The translations under genes and the position numbers were made by a program. A stretch of DNA of 64,000 nt from an uncultured Spartobacteria bacterium (lineage in GTDB: Bacteria; Verrucomicrobiota; Verrucomicrobiia; Chthoniobacterales; Chthoniobacteraceae): positions 1-64,000 of the forward strand of contig CAIZLD010000010.1 in assembly GCA_903933715.1 (NCBI GenBank), in the 5' to 3' direction. Positions 47,429 through 56,454 of the stretch are shown here, piece after piece (positions within the stretch are counted from its first letter, which is position 1; each line of letters starts with the position of its first letter). Below the pieces are notes generated by a model that worked only from the letters and a program-made list of their open reading frames with translations, did no database searches and had not been told where the DNA came from.

Positions 47429-48319
47429 ATGCCGCGCATTAGCATTTGCATCCCGGCCTACAATGCCGACGCCTATCTCGCGCAGGCGCTGGAATCGATC
47501 CGCAACCAGACGTTTGAGGATTGGGAGTTGATCGTGACCGAGGACGGATCGAAGGATAATGCGGAGGCGTTGGTGGGCATTTTCGCCAAGACGGTTTCGC
47601 AGCCGGTGATCTATCAACGCCACGAGGTTAACCAGGGGTTGCCCGCGACGCGCAATACCGGGATCGCCGCGAGCCGTGGGGAGTTTATCGCCTTATTGGA
47701 CGCGGATGATTATTGGGCTCCGCACCATTTGGAAATGGTGCTCGCCAACCTGCTGGAAACCGGGGCCGATCTGGGCCACTCGGGTTCGGTGCTTTTTGAG
47801 AGCGATTCAGGCAAGACGCTGGGGGTGCGGGCTCCATGCCGCTCGGAGATCGACGGTTTCCCGCTTTCGCTGTTCACTGGAGATTATATTATTCAACCTT
47901 CTTCGGTAATATTAAGAAAATCGTTGTGGGAGCGCGCGGGCCGGTTTGATCCCTCCTTCCGCTATGTCGAGGATCGCGAGATGTGGCTGCGCTGCGCACG
48001 GGTGGGCGGCCGTTTTGTATTCACGGGGGAGGCGACTTGCTTTTACCGCAAACACGGGACGGCGCTTTCGACCCACTCGGGGCCGATGGCGGTTGCCTGG
48101 GCGCGGGCGTTTCAAAAGCAGCTCGATTGGGAGGCGATCCCGGAGGCGTTGCGCCGCCGCTTCACGGAGGAAGCCTGGATCGGCGCGGGCCGGATTCTGC
48201 AACGCTCCGAGCCGCGGAAGGCGGCGGATTGCCTTGTGCGGGCCTGGAAAGTTTCGCACCGCTGGATGCTCCTGGGATGGTCTGGTGCGCTGTGGATTTA
48301 TTCCTGGCTGAGGAGATAA
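47429..48319 (+). CDS. Glycosyltransferase family 2
   Basis: The 296-residue GT-A protein has ISICIPAYNADAYLAQAL, VTEDGSKDNAEAL and IALLDADDYWAP, the nucleotide-sugar DxD region. It starts a plus-strand set of three glycosyltransferases, with only 3 bases to the next gene. The C-terminal 60 residues are basic and hydrophobic, which could associate it with the membrane. Confidence 0.9.
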   Translation: MPRISICIPAYNADAYLAQALESIRNQTFEDWELIVTEDGSKDNAEALVGIFAKTVSQPVIYQRHEVNQGLPATRNTGIAASRGEFIALLDADDYWAPHHLEMVLANLLETGADLGHSGSVLFESDSGKTLGVRAPCRSEIDGFPLSLFTGDYIIQPSSVILRKSLWERAGRFDPSFRYVEDREMWLRCARVGGRFVFTGEATCFYRKHGTALSTHSGPMAVAWARAFQKQLDWEAIPEALRRRFTEEAWIGAGRILQRSEPRKAADCLVRAWKVSHRWMLLGWSGALWIYSWLRR

Positions 48320-48322
48320 TGC

Positions 48323-49231
48323 ATGGCTCTGGCTTATTGCATCCTGGCACACAAAAATCCGGCTCAGGTGGGGCGATTGCTCCGCGCGATTGCGCACCCG
48401 GAGAATATTTGCTTTTTGCATTATGAAAAGCGCGCGCCCCGAGCCGAACACGCCGAAGTGGAACGGCTGGCGAAGGAGATTCCAGGGGTGTATTTGCTTC
48501 CTTCGCGACCGGTTTTATGGGGGCGTTTCAGCCAGGTGGGCACACAGCTTGAGGGGATGCGCCGCGCTTTGGAATGCGGGCGGCCTTGGACTCATTTCAT
48601 CACGTTGACGGGGCAGGATTTCCCGCTCTGGCCACAGGCCCGGATGATCGAGAAATTGGCGGCGGCGAAGGATGCGTCTTATGTGAGTTTTTTCGATCCG
48701 TTCGCGACCGATTATTGGAAGAATGTCGAGGAACGGCTGGGGCGTTTCCATTTGGATTCAGCGACGCTGGAGTGGCTTCTAAAATTTCCGGGGCTGGGGC
48801 GCTGGCTTCGGCAAATCTGCGGCTGGCGGGATCGGATGCCATCGCTGCCCTGGGTGCGTCGGCAGTTGCCCGAAGAGTTCCGTTATTGGGGCGGGTCGAA
48901 CCATGTGATTCTTTCCCGGGTGGCCGCGGCTTATATCGCCAACGATTCCAACGCGCGGCGGATTGTCGATTGGCTGAAGCGTTCGGGGCATCCCGATGAG
49001 ACGGTTTTCCAATCGACGCTGTTGAACGGGCCGCTTGCGGGAACGGTGGTCAATGATGACCGACGGGCGATCTTATGGGAACGGGAGGGGGAACCGAGCC
49101 CGCAAACGTTGCGTTGTGCCGATCTCCCGTGGTTGCGCGGCAAGGCCCGTGAGGAGGGGAAGCTTTTTGCCCGAAAGGTCGACTTGATGGTTGACCCGAA
49201 GTTGATGGATGAACTCGAAGGAGATTTATGA
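48323..49231 (+). CDS. Core-2/I-branching type glycosyltransferase (GT14)
   Basis: The 302-residue protein starts LAYCILAHKNPAQVGRLLRA and has HFITLTGQDFPLWPQ and YWGGSNHVILS, the signature of the Branch/GT14 family (beta-1,6-N-acetylglucosaminyl or xylosyl transferases). It probably adds a branch sugar to the polysaccharide. It overlaps the next gene by 4 bases. Confidence 0.85.
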   Translation: MALAYCILAHKNPAQVGRLLRAIAHPENICFLHYEKRAPRAEHAEVERLAKEIPGVYLLPSRPVLWGRFSQVGTQLEGMRRALECGRPWTHFITLTGQDFPLWPQARMIEKLAAAKDASYVSFFDPFATDYWKNVEERLGRFHLDSATLEWLLKFPGLGRWLRQICGWRDRMPSLPWVRRQLPEEFRYWGGSNHVILSRVAAAYIANDSNARRIVDWLKRSGHPDETVFQSTLLNGPLAGTVVNDDRRAILWEREGEPSPQTLRCADLPWLRGKAREEGKLFARKVDLMVDPKLMDELEGDL

Positions 49232-50118
49232 AACAGACAGCGATTTGCAGTGCTTCCAATGAAACGTATGTGAAGGGGGTTGCCGCGGCGCTGGCCTCGA
49301 CGGTGCTTAATGCGCCGCACGACTCCCATTGCCGCGTTTATTTGCTCGACGGCGGCATCCGCGAGAGTTCCTGGCGCAAGCTGGAGAAGACCATGGCGGG
49401 GCTGGGCCGTTCGTGCGAACTGATCCGGCTGCGCCCCAATATGGAGACGTTCGCCGGGCTGCCCCAGGATTGGGGGGCCAGCGTGATGACCTATGCGCGG
49501 CTGGCGTTGCCGCAGATGGTGCAGGAGGAGCGGATTCTTTACGTCGATGCGGATATGGTGATCCAGGCCGATTGGGGGGCGTTGTGGGAGATGGATTTGG
49601 AGGACAAGCTCATTGCGGCGGCTCCCGATGTGATTACCCAGACGCTTTCGGGGGACCGGCTCGATCTTGTTAAATTCAATCTGGATGGCGCGGCTCCTTA
49701 TTTTCAGGCCGGGTTTCTATTGATGGATCTGAAGCGCTGGCGGGAGTCGTGTGTGAGTGAGAAGGTGCTCACTTATCTGCGCGAAAACCCGGAGCATTGC
49801 CGGTTTTGGGATCAAAGTGCGCTCAATGTGGTGCTTTATGGACGCTGGAAACGGCTGCCGGATGAATGGAATACCCCGGCCTGGTGGGCGGACGATTCCG
49901 AGAGACCGGGGTATGCCCTGGATGCGCCGGTGCTCCATTTCGTCGGCCCCAATAAGCCTTGGATTTACGGGTACCACGGCAGCCCCAGTTCCAAGGTGTT
50001 CTTTGGTTGGCTTGATCGCACGAACTGGAAAGGCTGGCGGCCCAACGGCTGGCGCTTTGCGCTCAAGATGGTGAAATACCGGGCGGGGCAATGGCTTGCC
50101 GCTTTGCGGGGGCGATAA
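49228..50118 (+). CDS. Glycosyltransferase family 8 (LgtC-like)
   Basis: The 296-residue protein has the GT8 features AICSASNETYVKGVAAAL, RILYVDADMVIQADW (DxD) and HFVGPNKPWIYGYHG near the C-terminus. GT8 enzymes are retaining transferases such as galactosyl- or glucosyltransferases of lipopolysaccharide. The ATGA overlap with the GT14 gene implies cotranslation. A dispersed repeat follows. Confidence 0.9.
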   Translation: MKQTAICSASNETYVKGVAAALASTVLNAPHDSHCRVYLLDGGIRESSWRKLEKTMAGLGRSCELIRLRPNMETFAGLPQDWGASVMTYARLALPQMVQEERILYVDADMVIQADWGALWEMDLEDKLIAAAPDVITQTLSGDRLDLVKFNLDGAAPYFQAGFLLMDLKRWRESCVSEKVLTYLRENPEHCRFWDQSALNVVLYGRWKRLPDEWNTPAWWADDSERPGYALDAPVLHFVGPNKPWIYGYHGSPSSKVFFGWLDRTNWKGWRPNGWRFALKMVKYRAGQWLAALRGR

Positions 50119-50177
50119 GACTGCGAAAATTTGCCAGTGCCCGGGCACGCGCTGTTTTTCGCAGGCAAGACAGGGGA

Positions 50178-50244
50178 GTTATCCGCAGATTGCGCAGATT
50201 TTCGCCGATTGTTTCCGTATAAATCTGCGGATTCTCTTCTTTCG
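50178..50244. repeat. Dispersed palindromic repeat family B, copy 4
   Basis: GTTATCCGCAGATTGCGCAGAT on the left is answered by AAATCTGCGGATTCTCTTC on the right. It sits between the convergent GT8 and RND adaptor genes, so here it may also serve as a shared transcription stop. Confidence 0.8.
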
Positions 50245-50266
50245 AAAAAATCCGAAATACAAAGTG

Positions 50267-51394
50267 TTAGGTCTCTGGCGGCTTGGGGTTTTCTTCGTTG
50301 CGGGGTTGGACGGTGTTGTTGACTTTTACCGGGGCGTTGCTGCGCAGTTTGAAGACGCCGGAGGTGACGATTTCGTCCCCTTCTTTGAGTCCGCTCAAGA
50401 CGGAGATCTGATCGCCCCGGCTGGCTCCCAGTTTCACGAATTTCTGGACGGCTTGCTTTTGCGGCTTCCCGTCTTTGTCTTTGCCCTCCTGGACGAGGTA
50501 GACGGAGTCGCCATAGGGGGCGTAGTTGATGGAGGAGGCGGGAATCGTGAGGACGCCGCCTTGTTCGGGGAGCAATACTTCGACATTGACGAACATGCCG
50601 GGGCGCAGTTGGTGGCCGGGATTGGGGAGGATGGCTTCGACGGCGATGTTGCGGGTGGTTTCGTCGACAAGCGAGTTGATGGCGTTGATTTCGCCTTCGA
50701 ATTCCGTATCAGAGACCCCTTTGGCGGTGAGCCGGATTTTTTTCTTGAGGTTGATTTTCCCAATGTGTTGCTGCGGGATGGAGAATTCGGCGTAAATCGG
50801 GTCGCTCGATTGCAGGGCGACGATGCCGGTTCCGGCATTCAAATATTGGCCGACGTTGATTTGCCGAATTCCGAGGATGCCGTCGAACGGGGCGGTGATG
50901 GTTTTTCGGGCGATGAGGGCGCGGCATTCTTCGACGGCGGCGTCGGCCATCCGCGCTTCGGCGGCGGCGGAGTCGAAGTCGGCTTGCGAGGCGGCTTTCT
51001 TTTCGAGGAGGTCTTTTTTGCGGGCCAGGTTCACTTTGGCGAGTTCGAGCCGGGCTTGCGCGGAATGGAGCTGGGCTTCTTCTTGCTTGGTATCGAGCTT
51101 GGCGAGGAGGGCTCCCTTTTTGACCGGCGTGCCGCTTTCGAACGCGATTTCGGAGACGATGCCGGCGAGGTCGGTGCTGATCTGCACCCCTTGGATGGCT
51201 CGTAACGAGCCGACGACGCTTAAGACCGGTTGCCAGGTTTGCGCTTTGGTGACGAGGGTGGTGACGGCGGTGGGTGGCGGCCCCATCTGGGCATAGGCGG
51301 CCATCTTTGCTTTGAAGCCTTTGATGTAGACCAACGCGATGATCGCGAAGGCAAAAAAGGTCAGCACCAGCATTATCGACATGCGTTTTTTCAT
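50267..51394 (-). CDS. RND-type periplasmic adaptor, orphan (no permease gene nearby)
   Basis: The 375-residue membrane fusion protein has an N-terminal membrane anchor (about 7-25), a lipoyl/barrel-sandwich domain (GTPVKKGALLAKLD), a coiled-coil hairpin (LHSAQARLELAKVNLARKKD), then beta-barrel and C-terminal domains. Unlike the adaptor at 9625-10758 it is not followed by a pump: after its stop comes a convergent glycosyltransferase. It is downstream of a marR gene, 14 bases apart, suggesting drug- or aromatic-responsive control. Confidence 0.88.
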   Translation of the reverse strand: MKKRMSIMLVLTFFAFAIIALVYIKGFKAKMAAYAQMGPPPTAVTTLVTKAQTWQPVLSVVGSLRAIQGVQISTDLAGIVSEIAFESGTPVKKGALLAKLDTKQEEAQLHSAQARLELAKVNLARKKDLLEKKAASQADFDSAAAEARMADAAVEECRALIARKTITAPFDGILGIRQINVGQYLNAGTGIVALQSSDPIYAEFSIPQQHIGKINLKKKIRLTAKGVSDTEFEGEINAINSLVDETTRNIAVEAILPNPGHQLRPGMFVNVEVLLPEQGGVLTIPASSINYAPYGDSVYLVQEGKDKDGKPQKQAVQKFVKLGASRGDQISVLSGLKEGDEIVTSGVFKLRSNAPVKVNNTVQPRNEENPKPPET

Positions 51395-51408
51395 AAGAAG
51401 TTTTGAGT

Positions 51409-51933
51409 TTACCGGGTTGCTTTTGGCGGCTCCGGGGTGAGCTGTTCCTGGATTTTCTGAAGCAGGCGAACCAGCTCTTTGCGCTCGGAATGGGTTAACG
51501 GGCTCATGACGCGAGAGACGCCTTGGAAGTGGCCCGGCAGGATGGAGTCGAGGCAGGCACTGCCTTGATCGGTCAGATGGACGTGGAGGGTGCGCCGGTC
51601 TTGGGTGTCGGCTTGCCGGACGATCATACCGTCTTTTTCGAGGGTGTCCAGGAGGCCCGTCATGGTTGCGCGCGTGACGCCGGCTTCTTCGGCGAGTGAG
51701 GCCGGGGTGCAGTTTTCAACCCAGTGGCGGCGCAAAAGCATCATGACGGTGAAGCGCCCCTGGCTGATGTTGTTTTGCGTGAGGAAATGGTTGATGACTT
51801 CAAAGACGAGATCGCCGGTGCGCAGGAGATTTAAGAAGGCTTCGTTGGCGCTGGGGTCGAGTTCCGGGTAACGCTCCGCTGCCTTGAGGAGACAATCGTA
51901 TTGCGGCAGGTCTTTGAGCATTAGAAGAGGCAT
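51409..51933 (-). CDS. MarR family transcriptional regulator
   Basis: The 174-residue protein is a dimeric winged-helix regulator: LTQNNISQGRFTVMMLLRR, then the recognition part PASLAEEAGVTRATMTGLLDTLEKDGMI and the wing QADTQDRRTLHVHLTDQG. It should bind the inverted repeat at 51941-51968 just upstream of its own start and control itself and the adaptor gene, releasing when it binds a small hydrophobic or phenolic ligand. Confidence 0.9.
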   Translation of the reverse strand: MPLLMLKDLPQYDCLLKAAERYPELDPSANEAFLNLLRTGDLVFEVINHFLTQNNISQGRFTVMMLLRRHWVENCTPASLAEEAGVTRATMTGLLDTLEKDGMIVRQADTQDRRTLHVHLTDQGSACLDSILPGHFQGVSRVMSPLTHSERKELVRLLQKIQEQLTPEPPKATR

Positions 51934-51940
51934 AAAGAGA

Positions 51941-51968
51941 TTAGGAGGCTAATAATTACTCCGCCTAA
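51941..51968. promoter_or_regulatory. Candidate MarR operator
   Basis: TTAGGAGG on the left and CCGCCTAA on the right form an imperfect inverted repeat around an AT-rich core (TAATAATTA). It lies 7 bases upstream of the marR start and about 65-95 bases upstream of rlmN. A third half-site-like AGGAGGC follows at 51974. The size and symmetry suit a MarR dimer site. Confidence 0.6.
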
Positions 51969-52034
51969 TTATCAGGAGGCTTACCGTTGTCAAGGTTTGC
52001 TGTGCGGGGCTGCCGGGTATATTCTAAGAAGCTA

Positions 52035-53123
52035 ATGCATTTTACGCCTGCCAAAACGCCTGTTTTTTCGGTGACGCTGCCGGAGCTCCAACTCAACTTT
52101 AAAGAGATGGGGCTGCCCGCCTACCGGGCCAAGCAGGTGATGGAGTGGCTTTATCCCAAGCGGGCCAAATCTTTCGGCGCGATGACGAATCTCCCGGCGG
52201 CTTTGCGCGAGCAGATGGAGGCGGCGTTCGGGTTTGAGGCGTTGGAGCTGGTGCGCACGGTCGGCTCGGACGATTCGACCCGGAAATTTTTGTTTAAGCT
52301 GGAAGATGGCTCGCTGATCGAGTCGGTGTTGATCCCGGCTTCGCCCGCGCTGTATGGAGAGGGGTCGGATCGCCGGACGCTCTGCATTTCCTCGCAGGTG
52401 GGGTGTGCGTATGGATGCAAGTTTTGCGCGAGCGGGTTGAACGGATTTTCGCGGAATTTGCACGCGGGGGAGATCGTGGGGCAGTTTTTGCGGGTGGAGG
52501 AGTTGAGTGGCGAGCGGATCAATAATGTCGTGTTCATGGGGATGGGGGAGCCGTTGGCGAATTTTGACAATGTGATGCGGGCGATTTCGATTTTGAATGC
52601 GCCGTGGGGTGTGGGGCTCGGGGCGCGGCATATGACGCTTTCGACGAGCGGGCTGGCTCCGCAAATCCGCAAGCTGGCGGAGCAGCCGCTGCAAATTCGG
52701 CTGGCGGTTTCGCTGCATGGCGCGACCGATGCGGTGCGGAACCAGATTATGCCGGTGAATCGGAAGTATCCGCTGGCGGAGTTGCTGGAGGCTTGCGACG
52801 AATATTGCAGCCGCAAAAATCAGCGGATTACGTTGGAGTTTATTTTGATCGACGGGATCAATGATTCGCTGGAGCAGGCGGCGGCGCTGGGCCAGATCGC
52901 GTGCCGCCTGGATGCGAAGGTGAATTGTATTCCTTATAATCCCGTGGAAGGGCTGGATTGGAAACGGCCTTCGCTGCGGCGGCAGGATGTGTTTATGGAC
53001 GCGCTACAGCGAACGGGGGCGGATGCGACGATCCGAAGGGAAAAGGGGAGCGATATTGCGGCGGCTTGCGGGCAGTTGAGGTTGCAGGTGAGTCGGGATG
53101 CAACGGGGAGTGAGGCCGAGTGA
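52035..53123 (+). CDS. rlmN: Dual-specificity 23S rRNA/tRNA adenine C2-methyltransferase RlmN
   Basis: The 362-residue radical SAM enzyme methylates A2503 of 23S rRNA and A37 of some tRNAs. The cluster motif is CAYGCKFC (Cys124, 128, 131); Cys117 and the C-terminal Cys345 in AAACGQLRLQ are candidate catalytic cysteines. ATG 52035 is preferred over a TTG start at 51987. It is transcribed divergently from marR. Confidence 0.93.
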   Translation: MHFTPAKTPVFSVTLPELQLNFKEMGLPAYRAKQVMEWLYPKRAKSFGAMTNLPAALREQMEAAFGFEALELVRTVGSDDSTRKFLFKLEDGSLIESVLIPASPALYGEGSDRRTLCISSQVGCAYGCKFCASGLNGFSRNLHAGEIVGQFLRVEELSGERINNVVFMGMGEPLANFDNVMRAISILNAPWGVGLGARHMTLSTSGLAPQIRKLAEQPLQIRLAVSLHGATDAVRNQIMPVNRKYPLAELLEACDEYCSRKNQRITLEFILIDGINDSLEQAAALGQIACRLDAKVNCIPYNPVEGLDWKRPSLRRQDVFMDALQRTGADATIRREKGSDIAAACGQLRLQVSRDATGSEAE

Positions 53124-53156
53124 GGCAGGGCGAAGTGCAACTTCGCGGGAGGGGCA

Positions 53157-53177
53157 TTCCCAAGTGCAACTTGGGAA
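53157..53177. repeat. Short hairpin repeat after rlmN
   Basis: TTCCCAAG/CTTGGGAA (53157-53164 and 53170-53177, loop TGCAA) belongs to the GTTCCC..GGGAAC group seen at 6231, 6372, 32989 and 33073. It is preceded by a smaller CGAAG/CTTCG palindrome with the same TGCAA loop (53131-53145). Confidence 0.65.
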
Positions 53178-53195
53178 CGAGGAAACGAGAATGAT

Positions 53196-55997
53196 TTAGT
53201 TTCCCGTGGGCACCGGGTACTCCGGGAAGTGGCTCTGGAGTTCGTTGAGCGTTTTGGCGGCTTGCGGCTCGTTGCCTGATTTTTTGTAGGAATGCCAGGC
53301 TTGGGTGAGGGCTTTGGGGGTGATCTCGGCGTCGTCGCTGAAAAGGACGGAGACGCTGGTGTAAAGTTTGGCGGCTTCGGCAAAGTCGCCCCGCGCAAAG
53401 GCGATGTCGCCGGAGAGCATGAGCCCTTGGGCGTTGAGGCGGCCCTCGGGTTGCAAGGCGAGGGCGGCGTCGGCCGATTTTTTGGCTTCGTCGAACGCTT
53501 TGGCGCCGAGTTGCGCTTCGCCCAAAGCAAGGTGGCCGCGCGCTTGCGGGACCGGTTCGCTGACTTTGCTGAGGTAGGTTTTTAACGCAGCTTCGGCTTC
53601 ACTCCAGTTGGCCTCTTTGGTTTGGGCACAGCCCAAAATGAGCCAGTCGTCGCTTTGCAGTTCTTCGGTGCCGTCGCGCCCGGTCAGTTTGGTGAGGTAT
53701 TTCGCGGCTTGGGCGTTGTCTCCGGCTTTGAACGCTTCGGTGCCGAGCCAGCGCAGGATTTCGGCCGGGACTTTGGTTTTGGCGGCTTCGGCTTTATCGA
53801 CTTCGGCGGCGGTGGCTTTGCGATCTTCGAGGATGCGGTTGGCTTGCAGGAGGAGCCGGGTCGATTTTTCGCCAAAATGTTGTTGATCAAGTTTCCGGGC
53901 GGTTTCGAGGGCGGGGATTGCGGCTTGATAGTTTTTGGAGCCGAACGCCGCCCAGCCGATCCAGTAGTTGGCTTTGCCCGCGACGGGGCTGCCGGGGAAC
54001 TCTTTCAGGAGCTTTGCAAAGGTTTCGGCCATGGCCTGATTTTCTTCCTGCTGGCCGAGGATGAGCGCTTTTTGTTCGTAGGCGAGCGCCCGCTCTTTGG
54101 AGGCTTTGGGGTAGCGGTCGAGGATGCTGTTGAAATCGCCGAGCGCGGCTTTCAGGTTTTTGCTTTGCTGGTAGCTGATGGCGCGCTGGGCGAGGGCGGT
54201 GGCGGCGAGTTTGTGGGCCGGATTTTGTTTAAGGAATTCGGAAAAAACTTGGATGGCGGCGGCGTTGTCGCGGGGCTGGGTTTGAGTGTAGCACCAGCCG
54301 CGCTTGAAGAGGGCTTCGTTTTTAAGCGCAGGGCTGAGGCTGGAATCTTCGAGGGCGGCGTAAATGGGGGCGGCTGCCGCGTATTTGGCCGCTTTGTAGA
54401 ACGATTCGGCTTTGAGCAGGAGGAGTTGATCGCGCTTGTCGGTGGCGTCCGGGTTTTGGGCCAGGAAGGTATCGACTTCGGCACTCAGTTCGGGGGCGTT
54501 GGCGTTGTAGAGGGTGACGAGCCGGTAGTATTGGGCGTCTTTGGCGTAGGCGGTTCCAGGGAAGTCGCGGATGATCTGTTCGTAGAGGGGCCGCGCGGCG
54601 CTGTCTTTATCGAGTTGCCGGTTGGAGTTGGCGACGATGAGGAGGACTTCCGGCTGGGCTTCGGCGGAGTATTGCTGCGAGCCGTTCCGGTAGGCTTCGA
54701 GGACTTGCTTGTAGTTTTGCGCTCCGTAGTAGGCCCGTAATAAGCTCACTTCGGCGGTTTCTTTCCAGCTTCCGATTTCCGGGATTTTGAGAGCGCGATT
54801 GAGCCCTTCGATGGCTTTGTCCGGTTGGCCCATTTCGATCCAGAGCAGGCTTTGCTGGACGCTGGCTTCGGCTTTCAGCGAATTTTTGGAGGTTTGTTGG
54901 ATGATGATGTCGTATTGGGCCTGGGCCTCGCTTTTGCGACCGACCTGGGCGAGCAGCCGACCCAACGCGAGATGGCTGGCTTCGAGGAACGGGTTGGGGC
55001 TGGGGGTGGCCGCGATTTCCTGGTAGGCGTCGATGGCTTCGCTGGTGTTGGCAAGGGATTCGAGGCAGCGGGCGGCGCGGTAGCGGGCGGAGAGGGCGAT
55101 TTCGGGGTCTTTGACCCGGACGGAGGCTTTGCGGTAGTAGGCAAGGGCGTCGGGGTAGTTCTTTTCTTCAAAGCAGATGTCGGCGAGCCGGTAGGCGGCG
55201 GGACCGACAAAGTCGCCGTCCATGAATTCCGTCAAGAGCAGTTCATAGATTTTATGCGCCGCGTTGAGGTTGTTGAGTTGCCGGTTGGACTCGGCCATGC
55301 GGAACATGGCAGCCTGACGCTCGGGAGCGGTGGGATAGAGGGTCAGGTAACGTTCGTATTCGGCGGCGGCCCGGTCATACTCTTTTTTGGCGTAGTAGCC
55401 GTTGGCGTAGTTGAACTGGCTGACGTCGGGCGGGATCGGCTTGTTGGATGGGGCAATGCGGATGACGCTGGTTTTTGGGTCGAGTTCGTCGGCCGCCTCC
55501 GGGGTCGATGTAGGGGTGGCTACGACAATCGGGGCCGTGGGAGTTGCCGGGGTGGAGGCGACGGCTGGCTGGACGGTCAAGATCCGCTTGAGTGGGACGG
55601 GGCTGGGTTGCTGCGCTGCCGGCGTGGGCTCGGGCGTTGGCGTGGGGGTTGCGGCCACAATGACGACGGGGGTCGGGGCGGGAGATGGGATCTCCGGTTC
55701 GGCGGTGACCGGTTCGGCCCGGCGGCCGATTTCCGGTTCTCCCGACGAGGTTTCCGGCGAGGCGGGCTCGGCTTTGCGGACGGTTTCGCCGGGGATTTCG
55801 GGGCCGGCCAGCTCAGCCTTGCGGACGGTTTCGCCGGAGGCGTCCGGGGTATCTGCGGCAGTTTCGACCGGTTCAGCGCGGCGGATTTCCTCTTTGGCTT
55901 TGCGCTCGCGGAGGTAACGCTGCATCCAGCTTTGGGCTTGGGATGGCTCCGCCGCCAGCAGAAGGGTCAATAGCAAAAGAACGGTGCGCCGGAGCAT
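53196..55997 (-). CDS. Periplasmic/outer-membrane TPR repeat protein, partner of ExbB/ExbD
   Basis: The 933-residue protein has a signal peptide (MLRRTVLLLLTLLLAAEPSQAQ), a low-complexity Glu/Pro/Thr-rich segment (about 35-180) containing the repeated GETVRKAE unit, and then many TPR units to the end. It is the third gene of a minus-strand operon with exbB and exbD (28 bases after exbD). Such TPR proteins probably act in the periplasm, like the TolA-binding YbgF/CpoB proteins. The large number of repeats suggests a scaffold. Confidence 0.8.
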   Translation of the reverse strand: MLRRTVLLLLTLLLAAEPSQAQSWMQRYLRERKAKEEIRRAEPVETAADTPDASGETVRKAELAGPEIPGETVRKAEPASPETSSGEPEIGRRAEPVTAEPEIPSPAPTPVVIVAATPTPTPEPTPAAQQPSPVPLKRILTVQPAVASTPATPTAPIVVATPTSTPEAADELDPKTSVIRIAPSNKPIPPDVSQFNYANGYYAKKEYDRAAAEYERYLTLYPTAPERQAAMFRMAESNRQLNNLNAAHKIYELLLTEFMDGDFVGPAAYRLADICFEEKNYPDALAYYRKASVRVKDPEIALSARYRAARCLESLANTSEAIDAYQEIAATPSPNPFLEASHLALGRLLAQVGRKSEAQAQYDIIIQQTSKNSLKAEASVQQSLLWIEMGQPDKAIEGLNRALKIPEIGSWKETAEVSLLRAYYGAQNYKQVLEAYRNGSQQYSAEAQPEVLLIVANSNRQLDKDSAARPLYEQIIRDFPGTAYAKDAQYYRLVTLYNANAPELSAEVDTFLAQNPDATDKRDQLLLLKAESFYKAAKYAAAAPIYAALEDSSLSPALKNEALFKRGWCYTQTQPRDNAAAIQVFSEFLKQNPAHKLAATALAQRAISYQQSKNLKAALGDFNSILDRYPKASKERALAYEQKALILGQQEENQAMAETFAKLLKEFPGSPVAGKANYWIGWAAFGSKNYQAAIPALETARKLDQQHFGEKSTRLLLQANRILEDRKATAAEVDKAEAAKTKVPAEILRWLGTEAFKAGDNAQAAKYLTKLTGRDGTEELQSDDWLILGCAQTKEANWSEAEAALKTYLSKVSEPVPQARGHLALGEAQLGAKAFDEAKKSADAALALQPEGRLNAQGLMLSGDIAFARGDFAEAAKLYTSVSVLFSDDAEITPKALTQAWHSYKKSGNEPQAAKTLNELQSHFPEYPVPTGN

Positions 55998-56025
55998 AAG
56001 GTGCGTGAAAAACCCGAAGGGGGGA

Positions 56026-56445
56026 CTAATTTTGTGAAACGGTGGCCGTGGCGAAGGCGACGTTCCAGATGTTGGCCTGACGGCAAATGTCCATGACGGC
56101 CATCAGGTTTTCATACGGGAGTTCCTTGTCGCCGCGCAGGATGATTGCGTAATCGGGATAGAGTTCCGAAAGAGTGGTCAGCTTGGTGCGCAGGTCGTCC
56201 AAGGTGAGCGGTTTGCGGTTCATGATGACGCTGCCGTCCTTGCGGATGTTCAGGACGGTTTGGTTGGCGACCGGTTGTTGCTCTTTGGCCGCGCTGGCGG
56301 TCGGGATTTTGACGTCCAGTTCGTTCTCGGTGAGGGCAAAGTTCCACGTCACGATGAAGAAAACGAGGAGGACAAGCAGGATGTCCACCATCGGGGCGAT
56401 CTGAAACCCAAGCAGGGTGGGCTGGGCACGTTTGCGAAAGTTCAT
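56026..56445 (-). CDS. exbD: ExbD/TolR family proton-channel subunit
   Basis: The 139-residue protein has one N-terminal membrane segment with the conserved Asp21 (QIAPMVDILLVLLVFFIV) and a periplasmic domain. With ExbB it would harvest the proton gradient to energise an outer-membrane process. The gene follows exbB by 9 bases. Confidence 0.9.
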   Translation of the reverse strand: MNFRKRAQPTLLGFQIAPMVDILLVLLVFFIVTWNFALTENELDVKIPTASAAKEQQPVANQTVLNIRKDGSVIMNRKPLTLDDLRTKLTTLSELYPDYAIILRGDKELPYENLMAVMDICRQANIWNVAFATATVSQN

Positions 56446-56454
56446 GGCAATGGG

